62,248 nt of DNA from Pectobacterium betavasculorum (GTDB lineage Bacteria; Pseudomonadota; Gammaproteobacteria; Enterobacterales; Enterobacteriaceae), in assembly GCF_000749845.1 (NCBI RefSeq), contig NZ_JQHM01000017.1, forward strand, positions 1-62,248, written 5' to 3'. This document shows positions 40,249-49,755 of this stretch, piece after piece. A program made the position numbers and the translations under genes. The number at the start of each line of letters is the position of its first letter. Position 1 is the first letter of the stretch. The notes under the pieces were generated by a model, which saw only the letters and a program-made list of their open reading frames with translations, was not told the DNA's origin and made no database searches.

Positions 40249-41319
40249 TTAAAGCCTGTTACGGGCGTAATTTGGGGCAGCGACGCTATCGCGTATGACC
40301 AACTCACTGGACAACAGACGGGAACCGCTTTGTACCGTGTTACCTTGCAACTGCTCTAAGAGTAGCAGCATTGCCTCGCGTCCGATCTGGTAACGTGGTT
40401 GAGCCACAGAAGTCAGAGGAGGCCAGCAGTACTGCGTCTGTTCTATATCGTCGAAACCGATGATGGAGAGATCGCGCGGGATATCCAGCCCCATTTTTCG
40501 AGCCTGCGCCAACACGCCCAACGCCATGAGATCGCTATGGCAGAAGATAGCGCTGGGTGGCTGTGGGTGTTGCATTAGTGCAATCAGGCCATTGATTCCC
40601 GTTTCGTAGGTGAAATCGCCCCGAAAGATATACTGGTTATCGATAAGCATTCCGTTGCGGCGCAGGGCTTGAATATACCCTTGCAGACGATATTGGCTCA
40701 GATGCATGTGTTCCGGGCCTGCAATGCAGGCGATACGCTGATGGCCTGCAATGCAGGCGATACGCTGATGGCCTGCCTGCTGCAAATAGTGTACGGCTTC
40801 AAAGGCGGCAGTCAGGTTATCAATATGCACAGTTGGCAGCGCCAGATCCGGCGAAAACTCATTCGCCATCACCATTGGTGGCAGATTACGCTGCTCTTCC
40901 TGGCCTGCGTCAAACGGCAGATTAGAGCCGAGCAGCACCATGCCGTCGATCTGTTTGGTAATAATCAGATCGACGAACGTTTTTTCTTTCTGATGCTGAT
41001 GAGCGCAATCGCCAATCAACACCAGATAGCCGTGTTCGGCTGCCGTTTCCTCGATCCCACGGAATATTTCGGAAAAATAAGGATCGCAGATATCTGGCAC
41101 GATCGTTAAGATCGTGCGTGACTCGTTACGCTTGAGGTTTCTGCTGAGTGCGTGAGGCGAATAGCCAACGGCGATGACAGCCTGCTCGACCTTCCTGCGG
41201 GTGGTCGCAGAGACTTTCTCCGGGTTCATTAACGTTCGGGATACGGTGGCAGTGGAAACGCCAGCCTCATCCGCCACGTCTTTCATCGTCGCCGTGGTGA
41301 CGCCTTTCTTCTGCTTCAA
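40249..41319 (-). CDS. cytR: LacI-family nucleoside regulator CytR, with 9-residue duplication
   Basis: Repressor of 356 residues, longer than the 341 of E. coli. The HTH (ATMKDVADEAGVSTATVSR, about 10-30) and core (SRTILTIVPDICDPYFSEI, ITKQIDGMVLLGSNLPFDA) match CytR closely; the ligand is cytidine and it cooperates with CRP. Residues near 190-208 read AGHQRIACIAGHQRIACIAG, a perfect 27-bp tandem duplication where E. coli has one copy. It falls in a core strand, so folding or function may be affected. The frame is otherwise intact. Confidence 0.95.
   Translation of the reverse strand: MKQKKGVTTATMKDVADEAGVSTATVSRTLMNPEKVSATTRRKVEQAVIAVGYSPHALSRNLKRNESRTILTIVPDICDPYFSEIFRGIEETAAEHGYLVLIGDCAHQHQKEKTFVDLIITKQIDGMVLLGSNLPFDAGQEEQRNLPPMVMANEFSPDLALPTVHIDNLTAAFEAVHYLQQAGHQRIACIAGHQRIACIAGPEHMHLSQYRLQGYIQALRRNGMLIDNQYIFRGDFTYETGINGLIALMQHPQPPSAIFCHSDLMALGVLAQARKMGLDIPRDLSIIGFDDIEQTQYCWPPLTSVAQPRYQIGREAMLLLLEQLQGNTVQSGSRLLSSELVIRDSVAAPNYARNRL
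40717..40770. repeat. two perfect 27-bp tandem repeats inside cytR
   Basis: GCCTGCAATGCAGGCGATAC + GCTGATG occurs at 40717-40743 and again at 40744-40770 with no mismatch. The unit itself contains CCTGCAATGCAGG, a short palindrome that could promote slippage. Confidence 0.97.
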
Positions 41320-41593
41320 CGCTTTTCTCCTTGCGTCAGCGTTAACTGGCGCTGACTGCCAGCAGAACGCTCCTGTCCGCTGACTCTCTATATGATTACG
41401 GGTAGACTTTCCGACGCAGTATGCTTAGCTAAGTGGCACCAAATCCCAGAATACTGCCTGTGCAAACAGTGATAACAGATTGAACGCAGGTTTTGTTGCT
41501 TAATTTGCACAGAAAGTGTGATGAATATCGTGTTTTGGACGCGGCTCGCAAAAAATGCGTGGCAAAAAAACCGAAATGGCCTAACAGGAAACG

Positions 41594-43855
<2,262 letters not shown>

Positions 43856-44105
43856 TCATGCGCGACGCAGGGTGAAAATAATTCAAGGCGCTAGTGTACA
43901 TGCTGCGAGGGATAATGTGTGGATGCGATTGCATCGGGGTACCAGATTCTGTATGATCCGCCGCCATTGTGTCGTTAGAAGAAATGATCGTGCCGTTCGC
44001 GCCAATGGTTATTTCGTTCGCATAATGAACTTAACTTACTCAACTTTCGTGTGGTGTCTGGCGGAACAGGGCTGGATAGCGACACGGCCTTAACAGAGGT
44101 TTCCC

Positions 44106-44321
44106 ATGAAAAAAGGTATTCACCCGAATTATTCTGAAGTTACTGTAACTTGCTCTTGCGGTAACGTTATCAAAACCCATTCTACCGTGGGTCGTGACCT
44201 GAACCTGGACGTCTGTGGCGAATGCCACCCGTTCTACACCGGCAAACAACGTGATGTTGCAACCGGTGGCCGTGTTGACCGCTTCAACAAGCGTTTCTCC
44301 GTTCCAGGCGCTAAAAAATAA
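44106..44321 (+). CDS. rpmE: 50S ribosomal protein L31 (zinc form)
   Basis: Ribosomal protein of 71 residues with the four zinc ligands Cys16, Cys18 (TCSCGN), Cys37 and Cys40 ([12 protein letters not shown]), so it is the C+ type replaced by YkgM under zinc limitation. Start [12 protein letters not shown] as in E. coli. The 313-base gap to priA holds its promoter; a strong hairpin follows. Confidence 0.98.
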   Translation: MKKGIHPNYSEVTVTCSCGNVIKTHSTVGRDLNLDVCGECHPFYTGKQRDVATGGRVDRFNKRFSVPGAKK

Positions 44322-44355
44322 GTTTTACTGGCCAATTGGTACAGTAACTTTCTGC

Positions 44356-44387
44356 AAAGGCACCGAACAGGTGCCTTTGTTGTTTTT
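44356..44387 (+). terminator. rpmE terminator
   Basis: AAAGGCAC-CGAACA-GGTGCCTTT stem followed by GTTGTTTTT; 35 bases past the rpmE stop. Confidence 0.88.
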
Positions 44388-44403
44388 GGTGGCTCAGTGC
44401 TGT

Positions 44404-44814
44404 TCATCGGGAAGACGAGATTCGCTCTAATGCCGCCTGCGCGAGAAAACCTGAGCGGCTTTTAAATTCAGGATTACTCGCCACGCAACGATCAATTCGG
44501 TCAATCAGTGATTTAGGCAGCGTGACGTTAATTTTTTCTGAACCGCCCATTAAACGCGTCACATCGATATCAACAACCGCCCACGTGTACCCAGCGTATT
44601 CTGCGCTTTTTGCCAATTGGCCTACTGAAGACACGGTGGGAATATCCTGACCCATCTCGATCAGTAGTTCGATATGTCCGGTAATCGCCTCTCTAGCATT
44701 CGCGATGGCGTCGTCTAGCGTCTCACCCGCAGAAAAACAGCCCGGCAGATCTGGCACTGTTACACCGTATGCGTGGGTATCGTCGCCTGCTTCAATTGCA
44801 ATCGGATAATACAT
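44404..44814 (-). CDS. hicB: HicB-family antitoxin
   Basis: Antitoxin of 136 residues. The N-terminal RNase-H-like HicB domain (YYPIAIEAGDDTHAYGVTVP, DLPGCFSAGETLDDAIANA; about 1-85) binds HicA, and a C-terminal ribbon-helix-helix (about 90-136; INVTLPKSLIDRIDRC) binds its operator. It follows the hicA remnant by 27 bases. Since hicA carries a nonsense codon, HicB may be an orphan repressor here. Confidence 0.93.
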   Translation of the reverse strand: MYYPIAIEAGDDTHAYGVTVPDLPGCFSAGETLDDAIANAREAITGHIELLIEMGQDIPTVSSVGQLAKSAEYAGYTWAVVDIDVTRLMGGSEKINVTLPKSLIDRIDRCVASNPEFKSRSGFLAQAALERISSSR

Positions 44815-44841
44815 AATTAAGCCTCTTCGAGTCAGCGATGA

Positions 44842-45021
44842 TCATATTCCTGCCTGTTTCCTGATGCTTTTTACCGTGCCTATCGGTAAATCTTTCTTAG
44901 GGTGGGGGATTGTGACTAACCCCGGTTTACCAGGATGCATAAAATGGTGGTGGCTTCCGTTCACTCATATCAGTTCCCACCCATCGGCCTTGATTTCTGC
45001 TATTAACGTCCTGCTATCCAT
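44842..45021 (-). pseudogene. hicA: hicA mRNA interferase gene with one nonsense codon
   Basis: Reading the minus strand from ATG 45021 gives 18 residues ending DGWELI, then TGA (44967-44965), then VNGSHHHFMHPGKPG and LVTIPHPKKDLPIGTVKSIR up to a normal stop at 44842. The joined product is a complete 59-residue HicA (dsRBD-like fold, catalytic His in GSHHHF). The TGA stands where HicA has Arg or Lys, so CGA to TGA is the simplest change. A GTG right after the stop could restart, losing the N-terminal helix. The rest is undegraded, so the loss looks recent. Confidence 0.9.
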
Positions 45022-45104
45022 CCCTGCCCCCCGTTGCCCTTTAATACGATGAAGATAACCCCAATAACCCCAGTTGGCAATATTTTGGAGTTATTGGAGT
45101 TATT

Positions 45105-46115
45105 TCATCCCTGCTGACGTTTTACCAGCATCCCCAGAACGAAGATGCCACCTAATCCTGCCGTAATAATCCCGATAGGTAATTCCTGCGGCGCGAGTAG
45201 CTGCCGGCTGAGCCAATCGCCACCGCACAGCAGTATCGCCCCGAGCACCGCTGTCAGCGGCAGAAGCCTCTTGTGCAATACGCCGCTCAATGGGCGGGCC
45301 AGATGGGGAATCATCAGTCCGATAAAGCCGATTACACCAGTCAGCGCGACCAGCAGCGACGTGGCGAACGCGCAGCAGATGAAAATTTCCACCCGTACGC
45401 GAGCCAGATTAATTCCCATTGAAGCCGCAGTTTGCCCGCCCGCCAACAGCGCGTCGAGCGCACGCCAGCGCAGGGCGGTGAGGCTAAATAGCAGCAGGAC
45501 GCTGAACACCGCGAAAGGCAAGGTATCCCAACGGGCAAGGCCCAGCCCACCGAGTGACCAAAAAAGAATCGAGCTAGCAGCGCGTTGATCGCCGGAAAAC
45601 ACCAGATAATTCGTCAGTGCGCCGAACAGAAAAGAGATCGCCAGTCCGCAGATGATCAGACGTTCTGCGCCGCGCGCCTGTTGCAGCAGAAACAGCACGG
45701 TTACGGCGACGGCCGATAATATTCCGCCACAGAAGGCTGCTACTGGCAGTGCCCAGTCACCGAGCTGCTCACCAAAACGAGTGATGACGGCGACGGCACC
45801 CGCTGAGGCTCCGGCAGACAGGCCGAACAGAAAAGGGTCAGCCAGATCGTTGCGAGTCGCTGTTTGCAGAAAGGCACCGACCATCGCTAAACCCGCGCCA
45901 CACAACGCTGCCAGCAGGCTGCGAGGAATGCGCAGTTCCAGAATGATGCGTGAGGTCATCGGCGAGACGTCTGCTGACGATAACCCCAATACGCTGGCGA
46001 CCTGCGTAAGGGGAATCGTCGTGCTGCCTGTCGCAATATTTAACAGCATCAGCCCAACCAATATCAGCAGCGCGATAACAAAGGTCGCAGCATAATGTGA
46101 AGACGTTGGGCTCAC
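45105..46115 (-). CDS. FecCD-family ABC permease (metal/siderophore/B12 type)
   Basis: Inner-membrane permease of 336 residues with ten TM helices. It has the family's LRIPRSLLAALCGAGLAMVG (about 52-72), LADPFLFGLSAGASAGAVAV, and the coupling segment near GFIGLMIPHLARPL (about 259-272), as in BtuC and FecD. It is third in an ATPase, binding protein, permease unit and overlaps the binding-protein gene by 4 bases. Substrate class: ferric siderophore, haem, cobalamin or metal chelate; the sequence does not decide between them. Confidence 0.92.
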   Translation of the reverse strand: MSPTSSHYAATFVIALLILVGLMLLNIATGSTTIPLTQVASVLGLSSADVSPMTSRIILELRIPRSLLAALCGAGLAMVGAFLQTATRNDLADPFLFGLSAGASAGAVAVITRFGEQLGDWALPVAAFCGGILSAVAVTVLFLLQQARGAERLIICGLAISFLFGALTNYLVFSGDQRAASSILFWSLGGLGLARWDTLPFAVFSVLLLFSLTALRWRALDALLAGGQTAASMGINLARVRVEIFICCAFATSLLVALTGVIGFIGLMIPHLARPLSGVLHKRLLPLTAVLGAILLCGGDWLSRQLLAPQELPIGIITAGLGGIFVLGMLVKRQQG

Positions 46116-47074
46116 TTAAAGGCATCCGGGTAAAGGGCACGCGCCAGTTTATCAATGGCTTTTATGTTGGCGGGCCCCGGCGTTAGCTCCGCATATTGCA
46201 GCTTCAGATAACGCTGCTGCTGTACGGCTGGGGTGAATTTCATCAGCGGGTGTGATTCCAAAAAGCGTCTGAGCGTCTCTGCGTCGTTACCTGTCTGGTA
46301 ATCCAGCAAAATGATAACGTCGGGTTCGCGTGCCGCCACGCTTTCCCACGATGTCGAGGCCCAGCTCGTCTCCATATCGTCCATCACGTTCTTGCCGCCC
46401 GCTGCCTCGATGATAGCGGTCGGCATGGCGAATTTCCCGCTGGTAAAAGGCTTGTCATCGCCAGAGTCATACAGGAAAATCTTCTGTTTTGGCTGATTGC
46501 CGATACGGGTTTGCAGGGCGGCAAGGTGCTGCTTCCAGCCATCGATCTGTTCCTGAGCCTGTTCCTGCTTACCGAAGATTTTCCCCAGTTTCAGCATATC
46601 GCCGTAGAGCAGATCCATGCTGGCTTTCGGACGCGGCTGTTGCTGTTCGGTGAAAACACAGCTTTCGCCAAGAACGAGGGTCTGAATACCGTATTTTTTC
46701 AGCGATTCTGGCGTGACTTCTCCGCCGACTTTCATGCCGTAGTTCCACCCAGCAAAGAAGAAATCCGGATGTACGGCCAGCAGGTTTTCTGAGGTCGGGT
46801 ATTTTGCTGCCAGTTCAGGGATCGTGCCCTGCTGCTGGATAAAATCTGGCGTTGCTTTATACCAGCCGGTGATTCCGGTTAGCCCGACGATATTTTTTTG
46901 TAAGCCCAGTGCAAACGCCATTTCTGTCATATTCAGGTCATGAATAACGGCTCGCTGCGGCGGCTGAGTGAAGGTTAGCGGTTGCCCACAGCTGTCGACC
47001 GTGACCGGAAAACCCGAGGCGTGTGCCCAGCACGACGTCAATGCTAGCAGTCCAGACAGAAGCGTTATTTTCAT
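46112..47074 (-). CDS. periplasmic binding protein, FecB/BtuF type
   Basis: Type III periplasmic binding protein of 320 residues with a signal peptide (MKITLLSGLLALTSCWAHAS). Lobe 1 contains VDSCGQPLTFTQPPQRAVIH and ENLLAVHPDFFFAGWNYGMK; a long helix links to lobe 2 with KIFLYDSGDDKPFTSGKF and WESVAAREPDVIILLDY. The FFAGWNYGM and SGDD motifs may be ligand contacts. No receptor gene is adjacent. The middle gene of the three-gene transporter inserted between metJ and rpmE. Confidence 0.9.
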   Translation of the reverse strand: MKITLLSGLLALTSCWAHASGFPVTVDSCGQPLTFTQPPQRAVIHDLNMTEMAFALGLQKNIVGLTGITGWYKATPDFIQQQGTIPELAAKYPTSENLLAVHPDFFFAGWNYGMKVGGEVTPESLKKYGIQTLVLGESCVFTEQQQPRPKASMDLLYGDMLKLGKIFGKQEQAQEQIDGWKQHLAALQTRIGNQPKQKIFLYDSGDDKPFTSGKFAMPTAIIEAAGGKNVMDDMETSWASTSWESVAAREPDVIILLDYQTGNDAETLRRFLESHPLMKFTPAVQQQRYLKLQYAELTPGPANIKAIDKLARALYPDAFK

Positions 47075-47083
47075 CAGGGTTCC

Positions 47084-47881
47084 TTAGTGCAGTTCAGGGG
47101 CTTCAAAGATGCGAATGGGCGAGCCGTTTATCGGATGTGGCACCGTAAAACTCTCCATTCCAAATACGGATTTCACACAGTCGGCGCTCAGCGCGTGTGC
47201 AGGTGTTCCCCAGCGGAGTAGCGTTCCCTGTTGCAACACAGCGACACGGTCGGCAAAGGGGGTGATGAGTGGCAGATCGTGCAGCACCGCCAGCGTTGAA
47301 ATACCGCGTTTTCGCACGAGAGACAGTAACTGCGTGCGTGCTAGCGGATCGAGATGGTTGGTCGGCTCATCCAGCAGCAGGAGTTGCGGCGTTTGTGCAA
47401 AAGCACGCGCCAGAGCGGCGCGCTGCCGCTCCCCGCCGGAGAGGGTGCCCAGCAGGCGATGGCGCAGCGGTAATAATCCGGTATCGTCCAGTGCTTCTTC
47501 AATGAGTTGGCGATCGTGCGCAGGTGTGCTGCATCCGTGGTGCGGGATCCGTCCTAAGGCGACATATTCCGCGACCCTCAGGCGCAGGTCTGGCGCATCG
47601 CTTTGCGCCAGAATCGCGATACGCTTTGCTCGCTCATGGCGGCTGAGTGCGTTCAGAGGTTGGCCGTTCAAATGGACACACCCTGCCGTTGCGCTAAGTT
47701 CGCTGGTCAGCACGCGTAACAGCGTGGATTTACCGCTGCCATTGGGCCCAACCAGTGCCAGGCGTTCACCTGCGTGCATGGAAAGCGAAATATCACTGAT
47801 CCTTGGAGCCCGATTGGTGTCGGCAACGGAAACATGGTGAAGTTGTAGCAGCACGGGACTGTTGGAGAGAGGCTCTGTCAT
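47084..47881 (-). CDS. ABC transporter ATPase, FecE/BtuD type
   Basis: ATPase of 265 residues. Walker A GPNGSGKSTLL (about 41-51), Q-loop LAQSDAPDLRL, signature LSGGERQRAALARAF, Walker B LLLLDEPTNHLD, switch LAVLHDLPLI. I start at ATG 47881 (MTEPLSN); a GTG 15 bases further out is possible. First gene of the unit. A 14-bp palindrome lies 36 bases upstream, in the presumed promoter. Confidence 0.93.
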   Translation of the reverse strand: MTEPLSNSPVLLQLHHVSVADTNRAPRISDISLSMHAGERLALVGPNGSGKSTLLRVLTSELSATAGCVHLNGQPLNALSRHERAKRIAILAQSDAPDLRLRVAEYVALGRIPHHGCSTPAHDRQLIEEALDDTGLLPLRHRLLGTLSGGERQRAALARAFAQTPQLLLLDEPTNHLDPLARTQLLSLVRKRGISTLAVLHDLPLITPFADRVAVLQQGTLLRWGTPAHALSADCVKSVFGMESFTVPHPINGSPIRIFEAPELH

Positions 47882-47916
47882 GACGCAGCATATCACCGTT
47901 ATAGATTAAAAAATGG

Positions 47917-47930
47917 TATGTTATAACATA
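47917..47930. promoter_or_regulatory. perfect palindrome upstream of the FecE-type ATPase gene
   Basis: TATGTTATAACATA is fully self-complementary, flanked by AATGG and ACAAATTA in an AT-rich promoter-like gap. It resembles the core of Zur boxes (TGTTATA-N-TATAACA) but is one base too short at the centre. Probably an operator for the transporter operon; regulator uncertain. Confidence 0.5.
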
Positions 47931-48033
47931 ACAAATTAAATGCAATCCTGATTTATAACGTGAGCGGAAAAGGAAAGGAGCGGAAGAAGATAGGGTGGTT
48001 GGTGTCAATAAGGGGTGATGTGTCTCTGCATAG

Positions 48034-48060
48034 TAAAACCCCGCGAAGAAAGGCGGGGTT
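48034..48060 (-). terminator. metJ terminator
   Basis: On the minus strand AACCCCGC-loop-GCGGGGTT followed by TTAC, about 30 bases past the metJ stop. The reversed strand also has a fair T-tract. Confidence 0.75.
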
Positions 48061-48088
48061 AGCTAGAAAATAGACAGCGCAAGCGCGA

Positions 48089-48406
48089 TCAGTATTCCCA
48101 CGTATCCGGGTCGATACCCATTTCACGCATGATGATTTTCGCTGCTTCAGGAATTTCATCGCTGCGCTCTTTACGCAGGTCTTCATCATTCGGTAACGGT
48201 TGACCTGTGAACGCATGCAGAAACGCTTCGCACAGCAGCTCGCTGTTGGTGGCGTGGCGCAGGTTGTTCACCTGACGACGTGTGCGTTCGTCAGTCAGTA
48301 TCTTCAATACTTTCAGCGGGATAGATACTGTTATCTTCTTGACCTGTTCGCTTTTTTTACCGTGTTCAGCGTAAGGGCTGACATACTCGCCGTTCCACTC
48401 AGCCAT
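48089..48406 (-). CDS. metJ: methionine repressor MetJ
   Basis: Ribbon-helix-helix repressor of 105 residues; S-adenosylmethionine is corepressor. The DNA-contacting strand [17 protein letters not shown] (about 23-39) and the helix [20 protein letters not shown] match E. coli almost fully. It controls the met genes through tandem AGACGTCT boxes; three are present in the divergent gap to metB, implying autoregulation. Confidence 0.98.
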
Positions 48407-48500
48407 GGGATACCTTAAAAATTAATCTAATGAAGACAACATCTGTCATGAAATGCCACAATTCTAGCGGTTATTATGCTTATGCTCAATCTATACGCAA

Positions 48501-48532
48501 AGAAGTTTAGATGTCTAGATGTGTTGACGTCT
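48501..48532. promoter_or_regulatory. tandem met boxes in the metJ-metB gap
   Basis: Consecutive 8-mers AGAAGTTT (48501), AGATGTCT (48509), AGATGTGT (48517) and TGACGTCT (48525) fit the MetJ consensus AGACGTCT at 8-bp phasing, each with at least five matches. They sit between the divergent starts and should control both genes. Confidence 0.9.
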
Positions 48533-48592
48533 ATTAAAACTGCGTTTACTCTTAAGTTCCTATCTTTCAGCCTCCAGCCAGGAAAAGAGCCG

Positions 48593-49753
48593 ATGACGCG
48601 TAAACAGGCAACGATCGCAGTCCGCAGCGGGTTAAATGATGATGAACAGTATGGCTGCGTCGTCCCCCCTATTCACCTTTCCAGCACGTATAACTTTACC
48701 GGATTCAACCAGCCACGCGCACACGACTATTCGCGTCGCGGTAACCCTACGCGTGATGTGGTACAGCGTGCGCTTGCCGAACTGGAAGGCGGTGCGGGTG
48801 CGGTAATGACGAGCAGTGGGATGTCGGCGATTATGCTGGTTTGCACGGTGTTTCTGCGTCCCGGCGATCTGCTGGTGGCTCCGCATGACTGCTACGGTGG
48901 CAGTTATCGTTTGTTTGACAGCCTGAGCAAGCGCGGCGCGTTTCGCGTCAAATTTGTCGATCAAGGTGATACTCAGGCGCTCAACGCGGCGTTGGCAGAA
49001 AAGCCTAAGCTCGTGCTGGTGGAAAGCCCGAGCAATCCGCTGCTGCGCGTCGTCGATATTGCTGCGATTTGTCAGGCTGCGCGGGAAGCGGGCGCGGTCA
49101 GCGTGGTGGATAACACTTTCCTGAGCCCGGCGTTACAGAAGCCGCTGGAGCTGGGAGCCGACCTGGTGGTGCATTCATGCACTAAGTACCTGAATGGTCA
49201 CTCCGACGTGGTGGCGGGCGCGGTGATCGCCAAGGATGTCGATACCATCACCGAATTAGCCTGGTGGGCAAACAATATTGGTGTGACGGGCGCGGCGTTT
49301 GACAGCTATCTGCTGCTACGTGGCCTGCGTACTTTATCGCCGCGTATGGCAGCCGCGCAGCGTAATGCGCAACAAGTGGTTGAATTCTTACAGACGCAGC
49401 CGTTGGTGAAGGCGTTATATCATCCTTCACTGCCGAACAATCCCGGTCATGATATTGCCCGTCGTCAACAATCTGGTTTTGGCGCTATGCTAAGTTTTGA
49501 GCTGGATGGAGATGAAGACACCGTGCGGCGTTTTCTGGCCTCGCTGGAGCTGTTCACGCTGGCGGAATCGCTGGGCGGGGTTGAGAGCCTCATCTCTCAT
49601 GCCGCAACGATGACGCATGCGGGTATGGCACCAGAAGCGCGCGCCGCAGCGGGTATCTCTGAAACATTACTGCGTATTTCCACCGGCATTGAAGACGGCG
49701 ATGATCTGGTTGCCGATCTGGATCGTGCGTTTCAAGCCGCAGCCAAGAGGTAA
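48593..49753 (+). CDS. metB: cystathionine gamma-synthase
   Basis: PLP enzyme of 386 residues joining O-succinylhomoserine and cysteine to cystathionine. The PLP lysine is in SCTKYLNGHSDVVAGAV (about residue 198), and RRGNPTRDVVQRAL and ESPSNPLLRVVDI are typical. Start at 48593 (MTRKQATIAVRSG) after AGGAAAAG, giving the E. coli length; a frame to 48476 would run through the met boxes. Operon with metL (2-base gap). Confidence 0.97.
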   Translation: MTRKQATIAVRSGLNDDEQYGCVVPPIHLSSTYNFTGFNQPRAHDYSRRGNPTRDVVQRALAELEGGAGAVMTSSGMSAIMLVCTVFLRPGDLLVAPHDCYGGSYRLFDSLSKRGAFRVKFVDQGDTQALNAALAEKPKLVLVESPSNPLLRVVDIAAICQAAREAGAVSVVDNTFLSPALQKPLELGADLVVHSCTKYLNGHSDVVAGAVIAKDVDTITELAWWANNIGVTGAAFDSYLLLRGLRTLSPRMAAAQRNAQQVVEFLQTQPLVKALYHPSLPNNPGHDIARRQQSGFGAMLSFELDGDEDTVRRFLASLELFTLAESLGGVESLISHAATMTHAGMAPEARAAAGISETLLRISTGIEDGDDLVADLDRAFQAAAKR

Positions 49754-49755
49754 GA

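Noticed and set aside
44864-45052. Plus-strand 62-codon frame near hicB
   Set aside because: It is antisense to the hicA remnant, which reads as a complete HicA apart from one stop.
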